64,000 nt of DNA, taken from positions 22,353,904-22,417,903 of the forward strand of contig ML677335.1 of NCBI GenBank assembly GCA_007922305.1. Direction: 5' to 3'. The number at the start of each line of letters is the position of its first letter. Positions within the stretch are counted from its first letter, which is position 1. The stretch is from Dermatemys mawii (taxonomy: Eukaryota; Chordata; Testudines; Dermatemydidae). Below, in pieces: positions 32,253 through 44,240 of this stretch. The notes beneath the pieces were generated by a model. It was given only the letters and a program-made list of their open reading frames with translations. It made no database searches and was not told where the DNA came from. The translations under genes were made by a program, and so were the position numbers.

Positions 32253-33271
32253 CCTTGTCTGTGCCTGCCAGGGTCAGTTTCCTAACTCCACCAGTCATGG
32301 GCAACATAAGCACTCCCCTCTAGGCCTACTCAGGCCTTGCTGTCTCTCTGCAGGTTAGTGATAAGCACACTCCAATCCTCGAGCCCTCTTAGCATCTCAC
32401 TGGAGTGTCCAGCCCCTGGACTTTCACTGTATTCACGGCTTCCAAACAAATGGTACAGCCTCCCACATTACAAAAGGTGGGGAAAGAGGTGAACAGTGTT
32501 TCTGGGCTAAAATACTCATATGCCTCAAAGTTTAAGATCCTATAGGACAGATATCTGTTTGTGGATTTGGTGGAAAAAATGAGGGGTGGGAAACAAGTAG
32601 ACGCAACTCCACCACTTCCTACAGATAATTGGGTCCAAAATCTCAGTGTATGGCCCTTTAACAGCTGACTATTTAAAGGCACATAAGAATTGAAATATTG
32701 CCCTCAACCCTGGCGGTGTTACCCTATATTACTATCCGTAATTTAAATGAAATACATTACTGGTATGCTGTTCTTAGAAACATTCTGAGTAAGATAATGA
32801 GATAGAAAAGCCATATAATCAACATACCCCATCCTGCTGAGCAAGAACTAGTCTGGCTCCAGAGCTAGTTCTAATCTGTCACTGGAACACTGGGGTGATT
32901 GATCTGCCTAACAAAATAAGGCTAGTCAGCTATTAAGCTGACAATCACAATTCTGTTTCTAATAATGGTTATATTGTCTGGTTTTGTGGGGCAAAGAGTC
33001 TCTACTTCTTCACAATTTGTGGGGAGCCCAGGGAGGAAGTTTTTTTTTTTCTTCAAAAACTGGATCCAACTGCTTCTAAGAAGTTAAAGAATTGGATGAA
33101 TCACTTAAGACAAAACAGATTGCTAATGTTTTGTTTAATCATATATTAAAAATTTGGAACCCTCAAACTGTGCTTACAGATAACCTTTGTAAATCTGTCT
33201 TATCAGTACTGTTAGCCTCCTCCTCCTTTCCCTCCTATTCTTCTGCCTGTTTCTTGCATTGTTTCAGATAA
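32253..33271. other. no recognised feature
   Basis: A 97-codon minus-strand frame (32389-32682) has no domain. Confidence 0.45.
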
Positions 33272-33370
33272 GATTGTAAGCTCTTCCAGGCAGGCCTGTG
33301 TCTTCCTGTGATTTGTATAGCACCTACAGCCCTAATCTTGACTGAGTCCTGGGGGTGCTATTGTGATGCT
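33272..33370 (+). mobile_element. L2 3'-end fragment
   Basis: 'gattgtaagctcttccaggc' and 'tttgtatagcacctacagcc' match the L2 3' UTR read at 13515-13625. Confidence 0.7.
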
Positions 33371-33424
33371 ACTGAACAGCAATATGATCAGGAGAGCCAA
33401 AAGAAAAGTAATGGGGTTAAGTCA

Positions 33425-33500
33425 GCTGTCAGGCTGATGCAACTCCGGAATGATGCCACTGACCTCAATGGAATGACGCTGGTGTAGCAGCAATGTAAGC
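33425..33500. repeat. short palindromic repeat copy
   Basis: 'aactccggaatgatgccact' 'gacctcaatggaatgacgct' 'ggtgtag' repeats the pattern of inverted 'ccattgac'-type arms seen at 56600. Confidence 0.45.
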
Positions 33501-36500
33501 GAGAGCAGAAGAAGACCCGTTGAATACTTTCTTTGCCTTTACAGCTATCATGAATGGACTCATTTAAAAAAAATCCACATAAATAAATAAAATAACCGAT
33601 TGACTCAGCCAGCCTGTCCTAATGCGAGTACAGATGCTGCTCTTTTAGCTACACTTCCAGACATGCTGAGACTACACTACCATCTGCACTTTCCTCCATC
33701 ATTAGAGTGTTTGCTACAGTTTTCTAGGGAGCCAGGTGGTTGGCTGTGGAGTCTGGACACCACCTACTGGGCTTTGCGTGGCCCAGGAAATATTCCTCTC
33801 TTTCATAATGTGACTTTTTTCCTTTGCAATTTTTTACACGGGGTCAGACTGTGGCTGGTAGACACTGTGAGTGGAGATGGCACAATCCCAGACGTGCAGA
33901 GACTGCATGGCTGCTGCACCACCCTACATGTTTAGTCAGCTTTGTTTCCTGGTGCATGGGGAGGCAAGGAAAGGGGTAGAGCCAGACAAAGCCTCTCTTT
34001 CTCAACACCCCTGTTATGGTAGCCAACACCTCAAGGGGAGGTAGGAGAGACCAAAATTATGTCTGGCCTCGGTGTGAGGGAAGCAGAGGGACGCTCCTTA
34101 TCCTTGCCTCCCGCGAATTGCACTGCTCAAGGGCCAAGCCCAAGCTGACCATTAACAATTTTGCTACTGTATGAAAATTGAACAATGTAGAGCTCACTTG
34201 AAGTGGGAACAAAGTGGAGAATTTTTACCTATCCCACAGGAAAACCTGGGCTGGGCCAAAGTTTCTGCCTGAGCCATTTGACTGGAGGAATGTGAAGGGG
34301 TTTCAGTACTTCCTCCACACCGACTTTGTCTCTGATCAAGGCGGTGAGGATTCCAAGTCATACATTATCCCAGCCTAAATCTGTTCTGGAGAATTTAATA
34401 TGGAACCCAAAGGGTAAAGAAGCCTCTCCCACTACTAGGGCATGTTTATAAGCTCGGGATTTAGTCTTCCTGGCAACAGAGGACCGCAAGCCCCATACAC
34501 AGCTGAATGACATATGCTACACTGGAGTAAAGTAAGGGGAAGTGCGGGAAATCCCAGCTGTACATCCTCCTCCGCTAAAACCAGAGGGAGACCTTCCTCT
34601 CCTTTCCATGTCCTGGGCTAGTGGAAGCTCAGTAAGCAGAGCTCCTCCCTCTTCACTGTCTGGATGCTAATCAGGTAAGGACTCTGAAGTGCATAGGACA
34701 GGCGTAGTATATGGGGCACCAAGCCTTTCACACAAGCAGGGGTGATGCGGGAAGGAGTTCTCCAAGCTGGGAGTTCTCCGTCTGCCTCAGTAAGTTCTTT
34801 CCCCTGGTTGCATCCCAATTCCCTCAGGCTCTCCCTCCCCTCCAAGGGAAAAGGGAGACCCTGCCCCAACCACCCCAACCTCCAACCAGAAGCTGTGGGG
34901 AGCAGACCAGCCTTGTCAGTTCCCTCTCTCCTTTGTTCTCCACTGGGTAGGGAGCAAAGAGATTGTTCACCCACATAACTCCATACTGTGCACATGCACA
35001 CATGCATTCACGCTTCTGTTTGACTAACTCCGGACTGGCTTGTTTTCGCTATCTTCCTAATGACATGTCGTGTTGCAATCTCACCATGTGACATCAACAC
35101 CCACAATGACTCACAACCCAGAATTGGTGAAGTCCCCCTCCTAGTCTGAGACAGACAATGCTGGTGGATAAGCAGTGTCCTGGACCTATGTTGACTTTTC
35201 AAGGTAAGGTAACACGGCTTAGACGATACCATCTGGAAAAAGTGTTGTTTTCTAAATTTTTTTTCATATTTAGTTATTTGCCATCAAATCTGCAAAACAC
35301 TGACTTTGGATTCTCCCATTTATTCACAGCATTGCTTTCCTCTGCCTGGAATAATATGTGATGTGCTAAATCCAGCTATGATGCATATCTCCATGAATAA
35401 TACCATCAGGCTGCCAGCATGACTATCTTCTAGGTTCTCATTAAGTTATAATATATTCTTGTTTTCCCACATTTCTATGGATTCAGGCCATGAGGAAGGA
35501 CAGGAAAACCTAGACCATAAACTGTGGCATTGGCAGGGGTGTTTTCTAATAATTTGTCTTAGATTAGGAGGATGGGGAGTGGAGGGGAGTTATGCAGGAA
35601 TCTTATTGGCCTCCTTATCATTCAGAGCAACAACTGTAATGGATAGTACCTGAGTGTCACTTTGGATTCTCAAACTTTCCCATAATGTGAACCACATCCT
35701 CTTATAGAGATTGTCTTTCAGACACCACTCTTCTTATTTGTGATCCTGCAGGCTCCATCCCTTCCCATTCACAGACCCATAACATCCATGTAGAAATAAC
35801 AAAAACTGCATTCTCAGAAACGAAATATATGGGGCTCTCCTGTGAGTCCCTTAACCACCACTGTATTTCATTATATTTTATATTTACAGTGAGTCACTAG
35901 CTTCCCCTTTTGCTTCTAGGGAAGGTGGTGGTGCTATTATTAATTATTTCTAGTACTATAGCCTCAGCCACCACCAGTCCTACTTACTTCTGCCTTCCTC
36001 CAGGCTCTCAACTCTTCCTCCTATACTTCCTTCCCATCTGCTTATATAGGCCTACGTGCTAGGGGATCCTTCCACCCAGTTAGCCCCTCAACTGCATCAG
36101 CACTCAATTAACTGGTCTCCTGTCTTTCAGTCAGAGCTGAATTAATGTAAACAGGTGGGGATTTGAGTGACAAGATGCTCAGTTAGTTCTTGAGTCCACA
36201 CACTCTGTTACAGACATATGTAAGTATTTGTAGTGGTCTTTGGTACAATATGTGTTTTGTTCATTATGGAAAACAGTCAAAAATACTGTGTACTTTGCTC
36301 TGCATTACATGTCCTCTCACATCTCCTGTTCTGCTCTTTGGTCTGCTCCTCTGTCCCTGCTTCTTTGCCACCTGGCCCATTTCTCCTCCTGTTCCCAGCA
36401 CATCATTTCCTGATGCCTTGTTCCCTTCCCCCTGTACTTTCCTCTGCCAGGGGTGCTTGGCAGCTCTAGGCTCCTTTGTGGCTCTGGTCCGGTCCCTGCT

Positions 36501-36985
36501 AGTTCCTGTTTTCTCTTATTTTCTTAACAGTCAGTAGGCGCCTTCTTATTCTCAGATGCTTTTACAATCCTTCAGGCTGTTCTTTGCAATGAACATAGAC
36601 ATAAGGCCAAAGGAGGAGGAGTTACTGCCACCTGACCTGCTAGTGTTCTGAACAACACCTCGTATACATAGACCCCAGTTTGGGAACTACTGCCACAGAC
36701 CAAGTCAACCAGATCGTTTAATCTAAAATAAAAATAACTATAAAGAATGAAAGGCACATCTCCCTGAGCTAGCACAATGCTATCTTCTGTAACGGTCGTC
36801 ACAAATCTGAACATAAAATGGCTACCAGTCTCTGCAGACAGTAGAGTCCTTAATGATTTAAAGTTGCAGTATGCAGAAAGACAAAGGATAATTACAGATC
36901 TATTGTAAACACCTTGCTGACTTTCTCCTTTCTTTACGGTGTGAAACTCAAATCCCTTAAACAATGGTTTGAAAAAATCACTCTA
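33501..36985. other. no recognised feature (about 3.5 kb)
   Basis: Open frames of 111 (33600-33935, +), 129 (34618-35007, -), 115 (36190-36537, +) and 130 codons (36572-36964, -) are the longest. None contains a domain I recognise, and none has supporting splice or start context. The region is not repeat-dense by eye. Confidence 0.45.
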
Positions 36986-37085
36986 TTCTAAGGGTCAAAT
37001 GCTACAACACCCAGAGCACATTCAGCTCCCACTGACATCAGTGGCCCAGGACCATCAGCATGTTACATAAGTGGGACCAGCATCT
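36986..37085. repeat. short palindromic repeat copy
   Basis: 'agctcccactgacatcagtg' within 'agggtcaaatgctacaaca' ... 'cagcatgttacataagtggg' is a diverged copy of the palindromic family. Confidence 0.35.
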
Positions 37086-37845
37086 AAGCCCCTTTTTCCC
37101 ACCAGTTTTGTTTATGGTACTTTTAATATCACTCACTCTGGTAGAGAAAATAGGAAGTTCAGATTTCTCAGGCTCTTACAGAGACAATTAATTATAATTG
37201 TAGCTCTATTTTCAGTCTGAAACAGCCATCTCCTTTAAGATCTTACAAATTCAATTTTAACTTTTAACAGAAGCTCTGAGTTCATATTTAAATGACTGTG
37301 ACACTATTCTTCATTTCTGTTTCCTAAAACATTGTGCGGTGTGGATGGCATTCTAAAACAGCTGCCATATTTCACCCTACCTGTGGGTCCATTTCAGTGG
37401 TTGGTGAATCAATCACTAAATTGTGTATCATTTAGCATTGTGCAGAATAATCCAATGCACTATACAAATCTATTTATAACAATATTTTCAGTGTGGGAAA
37501 TTTCTAATTGCTCATATAACAAGTTAGATTTCTGAGGATGATGCTTCAGATAGGCAGATTTAGAGCTGGTCCGAAAACAAGAATTCTATTTTGTGAAAAA
37601 AATTGAGGTTTCATTCTGTGTTACAATGAAACTGAGACTGTTGGAATTTGTGTGTGAAAAAGCAAGACAGCGAAGGGAAGCGACATCTTCCCCTTTCACC
37701 ATCTCCCGCTGAATCTGCCTGATTAGAGCTAGGACGTGAATTTTAACAACTCTGGACAGGGGAAATTCTCTCCTACTGAAGCTGTTGCACACTGTAATTA
37801 AATAATTAAATATCCATTGTGCCAAAGAGAGAGAGAGTGAGAGCT
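37086..37845. other. no recognised feature
   Basis: A 91-codon minus-strand frame at 37586-37861 has no domain. A short GA repeat (gagagagagtgagag) sits at about 37827. Confidence 0.45.
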
Positions 37846-37849
37846 TGAC

Positions 37850-37918
37850 TCTGTAGTTCATTGATTAGGTCACTCATCTGGGAGCCCCACAATCAAGTCA
37901 GTGCTGCAGATCAGGTGA
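37850..37918 (+). mobile_element. tRNA-derived SINE head fragment
   Basis: 'ctgtagttcattgattaggt' 'cactcatctgggagcccc' has the spelling of a tRNA-like A-box region and is related to the units at 41.2-41.5 kb. Confidence 0.45.
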
Positions 37919-39060
37919 GTGCCTTACAGGGCAGGGTATTGGCTGTTCCAGGGTGCGAGTCTCTCTCTCGCTGAGCAGACATTCCATCCCGGAGCTGAGA
38001 AGCCTTGCTGACAAACCTTTTGGTTTTGATGAGGCAACATTTTTCTGACAAAAAACATTTGTCAAAAATGCTCAAACAGCTGTAGGCAGACTGTAAATAC
38101 ACATCGGGGTATCTCTACTGGGAAGGAGACACATTTACACCTGTATTCTTTTTATATTCCAACCAAACATGGCTGATTAAAAAAAAATTAGTCCACCTGT
38201 TGGCTCTCTCAGACACAGCCTCTTGGCAGCCTGCCAGAAAGCTGCTATAGAAAATTGCAGGCTGAGATAGTGATTATTTTCATTACCAATGAGCAGCTCA
38301 TTCATCTCCCTGGCAACTCATCCAGATGTGCCACTTGTAAACTATTGTTAAATTCATAGATTATTGTGGGGACAACAAAGCGTCTTCCAGAATTTATACT
38401 GCAGCGTGGACATATTAATGGATAACTCTGGTCACTGACCTATTCCAAATGCCTCTTGCCTATTTGTTTCTATTTACCGAATATTCCTCTTTTCACCACT
38501 GCCTAATTGAGTTCATATTTGTTAGGTTAGCTGACAAGTCTGTATGTAGATAGCTAGTTCTCAGTAGAGCAAAGAGCTATTCATTTAACTGATTCTTGAT
38601 ATTTGTCCTTATTGATGCCAATACTTCACCATCTCCATTTTAACTGTGTTATATTGCAAAGCTAATAAAACTATTTTCCAAAATAATACAGCAAACCAAG
38701 GGACAGGTGAGCAGCGGGAAAATGATACAGAAAAGAGAGAAAGCAACAAATGTAATAGGCACTCTAGCCACTTTTTGTGATGTTATTGCCCTTGATTACT
38801 CCCAGCAGGTTATCTCCACAGAACAAGAAACTTCTCTATCCTGCCAAGGTAATTGAAGCATTTTTTCAGGTTTGAGTCCCACTTGGTTAAAACCCCAGTT
38901 CTAAAACTTTCCTCAACAATATAAGATGAACGCTATGCACTGCAATACAGTTTATGTGGCAGCAGAACCGTAGAATCATGTAGCACTCATGGAACAACCC
39001 ATTCCACCAGGGCTTAAGTAATGCTCCGCTCAGTCTTCTGCTTTGCAACACATCCTAGAT
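37919..39060. other. no recognised feature
   Basis: Anonymous AT-leaning sequence. No open frame above 63 codons. Confidence 0.5.
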
Positions 39061-39925
39061 CAGTGGTTTTCAATCTTTTTTTCTGGGGACCCAGCTGAAG
39101 AAAATTGTTGATGTCTGAGACCCAATGGAGCTGGGGATGAGGCATTTTGGGTGTGTGTGGCGGGGGCTCAGGGCTGGGGGCTGGGTTGTGGGAAGGGGTC
39201 AGGGCTCTGGACAGGGGGTGCAGGCTCTGGGACGGGACCAGGGATGAGAAGGTTGGGGTGCAGGAAAGGGTTCTGGGGCTGCAGGCTCTGGACTGAGGCT
39301 AGTGATGAGGGGTTTGGGGCACAGGAGGGGTTCTGGTTTTGGAGCAGGGGTCAGGGCTGGGATGGGGGTTGGGGTGCAGGAGGGGGGTCAGGGCTCTGGG
39401 CTGGGGGTGCAGGCTGTGGGATGAGGGATTTGGATGCAGGAAGGGGTTCCAGGTTTGTGGGGGCTCAGGCATGGGGCAGTGGATTGGGGTTCAGTGTTGG
39501 GGCACAGATGTACCTCTGGCAGCTCCCGGTCAGCGGTGCAGCTAGGGTGCACCGCGGACTGCACTGTGCCCCAGAAGCGGCCAGCAGTAGGTCTGGCTCC
39601 TAGGCAGAGGTGCGCAAGAGGCTCCACACAACTCTTGCCTGTAGGCACCACCCTCCCCCAGTTCCCATTGTCTGGTTGCTGGCCAATGGGAGTGTGGAAC
39701 TGGTGCTTGGGGTGGGAATAGTGCATGGCGCCCTGTGGCCCCGCTACCTAGAAGCCGGACCTGCTGTTGGCTGCTTCTGAGGCACAGCGGGGTGTTGGAA
39801 GAGGTAGGCACTAGACTGCCTTAGCTAGGCAGCACTGCCGACAGGACTGTTAATGTCCCGGTTGGCAGTGCTGACTAGAGCAGGGTGACCCAGTACCTTA
39901 CATGCCGTGACCCAGTAGTGAGCAT
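39061..39925 (+). mobile_element. hAT-like non-autonomous element with G-rich interior
   Basis: Opens 'cagtggttttcaatcttttt', then 'ctggggacccagctgaag', the terminal type of sauropsid hAT derivatives. The interior (39150-39500) is an imperfect G-rich tandem array. It closes near 'gggtgacccagtac' / 'gccgtgacccagtag', where the mirror terminus is degraded. Open frames up to 150 codons reflect the array. Confidence 0.65.
39150..39500 (+). repeat. G-rich degenerate minisatellite
   Basis: Repeated blocks of 'ggggtgcagg', 'tcagggctctgg', 'gatgaggggtttgggg' and similar, in irregular units, give many G3-G6 runs on the top strand. Confidence 0.8.
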
Positions 39926-40009
39926 TGGCATAACCCCACTCTCCCTGACATCAGTTCTGAAACTCCCATTGAGCGCCTTTGAAAATCTAATCTGTAAAGA
40001 CCAACTAGC

Positions 40010-40090
40010 CAGGACTGACAAAGGAAACATTATCTCTCTCCATTTTACATATGGTGAACTGAGGAATTAAAACTGATTTACTGAGCCCCG
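40010..40090 (-). mobile_element. MIR-like SINE fragment
   Basis: 'tctctctccattttacatat' 'ggtgaactgaggaattaaaa' and 'gccccggtccactgctct' follow the order of an antisense MIR core, strongly decayed. Confidence 0.45.
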
Positions 40091-41214
40091 GTCCACTGCT
40101 CTAAATAAATACCCTCCTTCCTGTCTGCAGTCAGGCAATGGAGAATCAGGCCCCAATAGCTTTTTGAGAGCCAGATTCAAGGAAGCTGCTACTGGGAAGT
40201 ATTGTGAACTATATCTCGTTGTGCCATCCTGGCCTCCTGTAGCCCTTCCGCGAGCATTCGCCCAGAGGAGAGCAGTGGTGTTGCTGTCACTGTCCTCCTT
40301 CAGGACTTTCTTCCACGGCTGTGTTGGTTTACAGCTGGGGTTTCACAAGAGCCCCATGGGTAGAGGCTATGAGGGAGGGGCCTATTCCCAGCCAGTATCA
40401 TGTGAGTTTTCAGACTCACTGGTCTCCTAGAAGAAGGGAAGAGAGGTGAAGATGCATTTCAGTACATTACATTGGGTGCATTGCTCTAAAACTAAGGAAC
40501 ACAAAGGTGGTGGGAGTTTGGGAATACCTCTCTCCTCCTGTCCACCCCCACAAGCCATACAGAGTGCTTCCGAGAAATCTGACTTTCAAATTTTAAGCTT
40601 CTATATTCTGAAAAAGTTCCATCCGATAGCTGCAATCCTCTGATTGGGATGTTGAACCCTGCACCCTCTTACCCCTCTGTTGTTTATTTACATGGGAGCT
40701 AAAGATCCCAAAGCATAAGGGGATAACATCTCAGGATCCATGCCAACATTCCCTAACCCCATCACACATTTGTGTGTGTGGTATTGTTTGGTATATGACT
40801 GTCAGCGTATTTGTTTGTGTAATCACCAGGGGTGGGATCCATAAAAGGGACCTAGGTGTTGCATTGATGAGTGTTGCAGCACCTAGAAAAAAGCCCACAG
40901 GATCAACACTGCTGTCCACAAGGCTGAGTGGGGAGAGGTAGGTGCCAGAACGTGGCCAGTCAGCATGATAGGCTGGGAGCTGCCTGGTCTAGCCAAGAAG
41001 AGACACTGGTGAGAGGGGTATATGCTAAGCCCAAGCCCAGACTGCAGGAAAGTGAGTGTCTTTGCCTAGTGATTCACAAATGGGATCCCCTCTTCTGGAG
41101 TCAGACAAATAAATCATTCAAGGCATTTCTTGCAGGAATGAATTAGACGTCTATTTTGCTCCACTCAGAATGAGAACAGGAGGAAGTACTGCTGTCACCT
41201 TTTATCTTTGAGCC
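40091..41214. other. no recognised feature
   Basis: Open frames of 88 codons or fewer, none recognised. Confidence 0.45.
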
Positions 41215-41515
41215 CAGAGGTTACAACATTTGCCTGTGTTATTGGAGACCCAAATTCAATTCCCCCCTCTTTGACAGAGAAGGGGAAAAGATTTGAACAG
41301 CAGTCACCTACTTCTCAGGAGAGTGTTCTAATCGTGGAGCTGTGGGATATTCTGATGTGGAAAAATCCCTGTTTCTTCTATTGAAATTGTTCCATCGTGG
41401 ATAAATAATGAAAAAGAGATTGGAGCAGGGAGACTGGACCAGAGCTAGGGTCTTTCACCTCCCTAGGGCGTGCCCTAACCACTGGACTATGGAGTCATTC
41501 TCATTCTCTCGTTGG
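41215..41515. mobile_element. head-to-head tRNA-derived SINE units
   Basis: Left unit in sense: 'cagaggttacaacatttgcc' ... 'gagacccaaattcaattccc' (B-box-like). Right unit in antisense: 'cacctccctagggcgtgccc' 'taaccactggactatgg'. The two face each other across about 150 bases. Confidence 0.55.
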
Positions 41516-42371
41516 CCTCATGACTACTATTCAAGTATTTATTCACAGTGGAATAGTTAGCAGGCCTTAGAGCAGGAATTACTAAGTCTTCTTTCAGAGA
41601 TGGGAGTATAAGACATAGTTGTTGTAGGGAGAAAGGTTCCCACATCCACATAAAGTTACTGTTTTTTCATATACTGTTCTGAGAAGTCTGTTATAAAGAC
41701 TCGAGACAGAATCTTTTGATGTAGGAACATTTCGGAGAGAGCCATCAAATTCTTTTATTTAATGATGCAAATAAAAAAAAAAGATGAATTTCCACATGAA
41801 AAGCCTTATTAGATTTTAATTGGGGAAAAAACAAAGAAAAGACAGTGCCTGGCTGACTGGGTCTGCAAGAATCAAATCTTATTCTATTTCCCCTTAACAA
41901 ATAGACTTAATTAGCTTTGCTTTTACTGAAAGTCATCTAGAAGAACTGTCACCCTTTCAAGTGTCTTTAAAACTCTTGGTAAATGGCACATAATGAAAAC
42001 AGCACTGTCGAAGAATTTATTCCTGCTAAACATGTTGCCAAGAAGCCACAGGTGTAGAGAATCTGAAAGGAAGAAGAAAATACAAAGGGAAGGAGGTAAT
42101 GTCAGTACTCAGTCCATAATACTCAGCCCAAGGTCCATTGTTAAGTACTTTGTTTATTTCAGCTTTGGAATTGTGTGTGTGTGTGTGGGGGGGAATTTAT
42201 GAAGGAAGAAGACAGACCACCTGGGATACAAGAGACATTGCAAACAGTTTCTGTACAAGTTATCCCTACACAATTCTGCCAACACATTTCCAGATCTGAC
42301 CTGACCTTTAGAGCCCCTTCTATTCCATTCCTGGTCTCCGCACACCCCAGCTCCTGACTTGCAGCACCCAT
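41516..42371. other. no recognised feature except a short (GT)n run
   Basis: (GT)n at 42171-42186 followed by G8. Open frames crossing it on both strands are shadows. Confidence 0.5.
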
Positions 42372-42725
42372 GCTATTTCAGTCCTGGGCTTTTCTTCAGG
42401 AGGGACTCAGTGCTGAAATGTGTAATGGTATGGAGACATCAGCAGTTCAGCCCTTCCACTGCTCCCCTGCCTTCAGCAGCCCTCAGCTTTAGTTGTCTAG
42501 CGTGGGAACATTAGTCAGCAAACCCCTCTTGCTACTTTTCTTGTATCCAGCCTTGCCCCAGGAAACACCCTATGTCTCCAGCTGGCTGCAGCTCTCACCT
42601 CCTCCTCTCAGGCAGCCCTGACTCACGCAGGTCTTTTATAGTCTTCAGGTGCTGCCCCACCATCTTAATTGACCAAATGTGAACGCCTACTTTATTTACA
42701 GGGATCAGCCACCCTATGAAAGGGG
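42372..42725 (-). mobile_element. possible LTR-like segment
   Basis: C/T-rich sequence with antisense TATA-like 'gactataaaagacc' (near 42640). The composition resembles LTR U3/R, but no termini were defined. Weak call; may be unique sequence. Confidence 0.25.
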
Positions 42726-43640
42726 TTTACAGTAGAATTTCAAGATTTATATCAAAATGGTGGGACTGGAGCAGAAGACATGTCTAAATCTGGGTTCATG
42801 GTAATGACACTATCAGGTCTAGTTTTATTCTCAGGAGTATAGATAACACACTGCTTAGTCACTGCTATAATATTGTAGCTGAAAACAGAATTTACAAATA
42901 CAAGCCAAGAAAACTGAGAAACAATTCCGTTTGTTTTGTACATAGAACTTTCCTCAGCCTTTACTATTAAAAGGCAGAATATCAGAGTCCTGTCACCCAT
43001 ACCAGACAGGGAGCTCTCTATGCTCATCTCTGGGGCATGGTTGAGAAATTTGATAGTCAGCTGCTTGACTACACCTTGGTTCATCATTTTGTTATGATAT
43101 ACCCTCAAGAGATGAAATAACCAACGTGAGTCCAGTTTATTAATATAGTACAAGAAAAAGATTCTACATGATTCCAGTTTTTGAAGAGCAATCCTACAAA
43201 GTAGTTACATTCACCTTACAAAAACGATGGGTTCCTCAAGCCACACATTTCTGCTAGTATTATTTATATGATTTTACAAGTTACACACTTCTTTACATGT
43301 CACTAAAATCCAACCCATCAGTTTGTTCCAGTTCCCTAACTTGTTGTTCTGTTCCCTCCTTATCTTTGTTTTGGATACTACCATTTCAAGTACTGATCCA
43401 TAAAGGTATTCCCTATCTTGTACTAAGATATAGAATGAATGTATCTTGATTGGGACATGTTTCCTATCTGTTTGGGCCAAATGCTTACTTCAGCAAAAGC
43501 AAAGTGTTATGGTATACTTAGCAGAAGTCAACAGGTTTATGGTATAGACCAATTTAAGCTATATCACTGTTACAATATTTGTCTTAATGTTATTGAAGCT
43601 TAATCCACACTAATATATACATTGTGCATTTTCTTGGAGT
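42726..43640. other. no recognised feature
   Basis: A 133-codon minus-strand frame (42752-43153) is open but has no domain I recognise and no splice signals that would support an exon. Confidence 0.4.
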
Positions 43641-44235
43641 AGTCATCACCTCTCCTTCATGGGTGCAAAACATGGGTAGCATACCACAGCCATCTCAAGC
43701 GCTGCCTTAGGAAGATTCTCTGTATCAGATCACACCGATGCCAACGTTCTCTCTGCAGCTAGCACTACTAGTGCTGAAGTGAAGATTATGAAACATCAAC
43801 TTCGCTGGGCTGGCCATTGTGTGTGGGTGGCTGATAATCATCTTCTGAAAAAAGTCCTCTTTTCTCACTTAGTCATGATAAGAGTACTCACGGGGGGCAA
43901 AGGAAACGCTATAAGGACACCCTAAAAGTATATTTTAAGAAGGGAGGCATTGACCCCATGAACTGGGAAGAGCTGGCTGGCAATAGACTGCAATGGTGTT
44001 GCATTATATATCAAGCCTCAGTCTGTTTTGAAGAGAATTGCCTTGCTCAGGAGGCTGAGAAACAGGAGAGGAGGAAGGAAAGAGTAGAGCATCCAGCCAG
44101 CAGTTGTGCTCTCTCCAAGCAACCACCTGTCACATCTGGGGAAAAATCTGTAGAGCATGGATTGGACTCTTCGGCCATCTTAAGTCTTATCAATGACTTT
44201 TCCCTCTTGCAGACATCAGCCTCATATTGAGGAAT
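43641..44235 (+). mobile_element. non-LTR retrotransposon ORF C-terminal fragment
   Basis: Plus-strand reading gives 'VKIMKHQLRWAGHCVWVADN' then 'LLKKVLFSHL', an 'LTGGKGN' block, and (frame 43958-44230) 'MNWEELAGNRLQWC' ... 'CLAQEAEKQERRKER'. This is the tail of a LINE polyprotein that follows the reverse transcriptase: the R-W-x-G-H motif, then a basic G-G-x-x-(R/K) patch. Frameshifts break it near 43890. I do not assign the clade; RTE- and Rex-like LINEs both have similar tails. Confidence 0.65.
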
Positions 44236-44240
44236 AGCTG

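Noticed and set aside
34618..35007. 129-codon minus-strand frame
   Set aside because: No motif, no neighbouring splice sites. The overlapping plus-strand frames are equally open.
39151..39603. 150-codon glycine- and tryptophan-rich open frame
   Set aside because: It follows the G-rich minisatellite of a non-autonomous element. Composition alone keeps it open.
41215..41515. Genuine tRNA genes
   Set aside because: The tRNA-like boxes are degenerate and lie in SINE-type context. No complete cloverleaf can be drawn.
42752..43153. 133-codon minus-strand frame that looks moderately protein-like
   Set aside because: No recognisable domain, signal peptide or splice context. A frame of this length is expected by chance somewhere in 64 kb.
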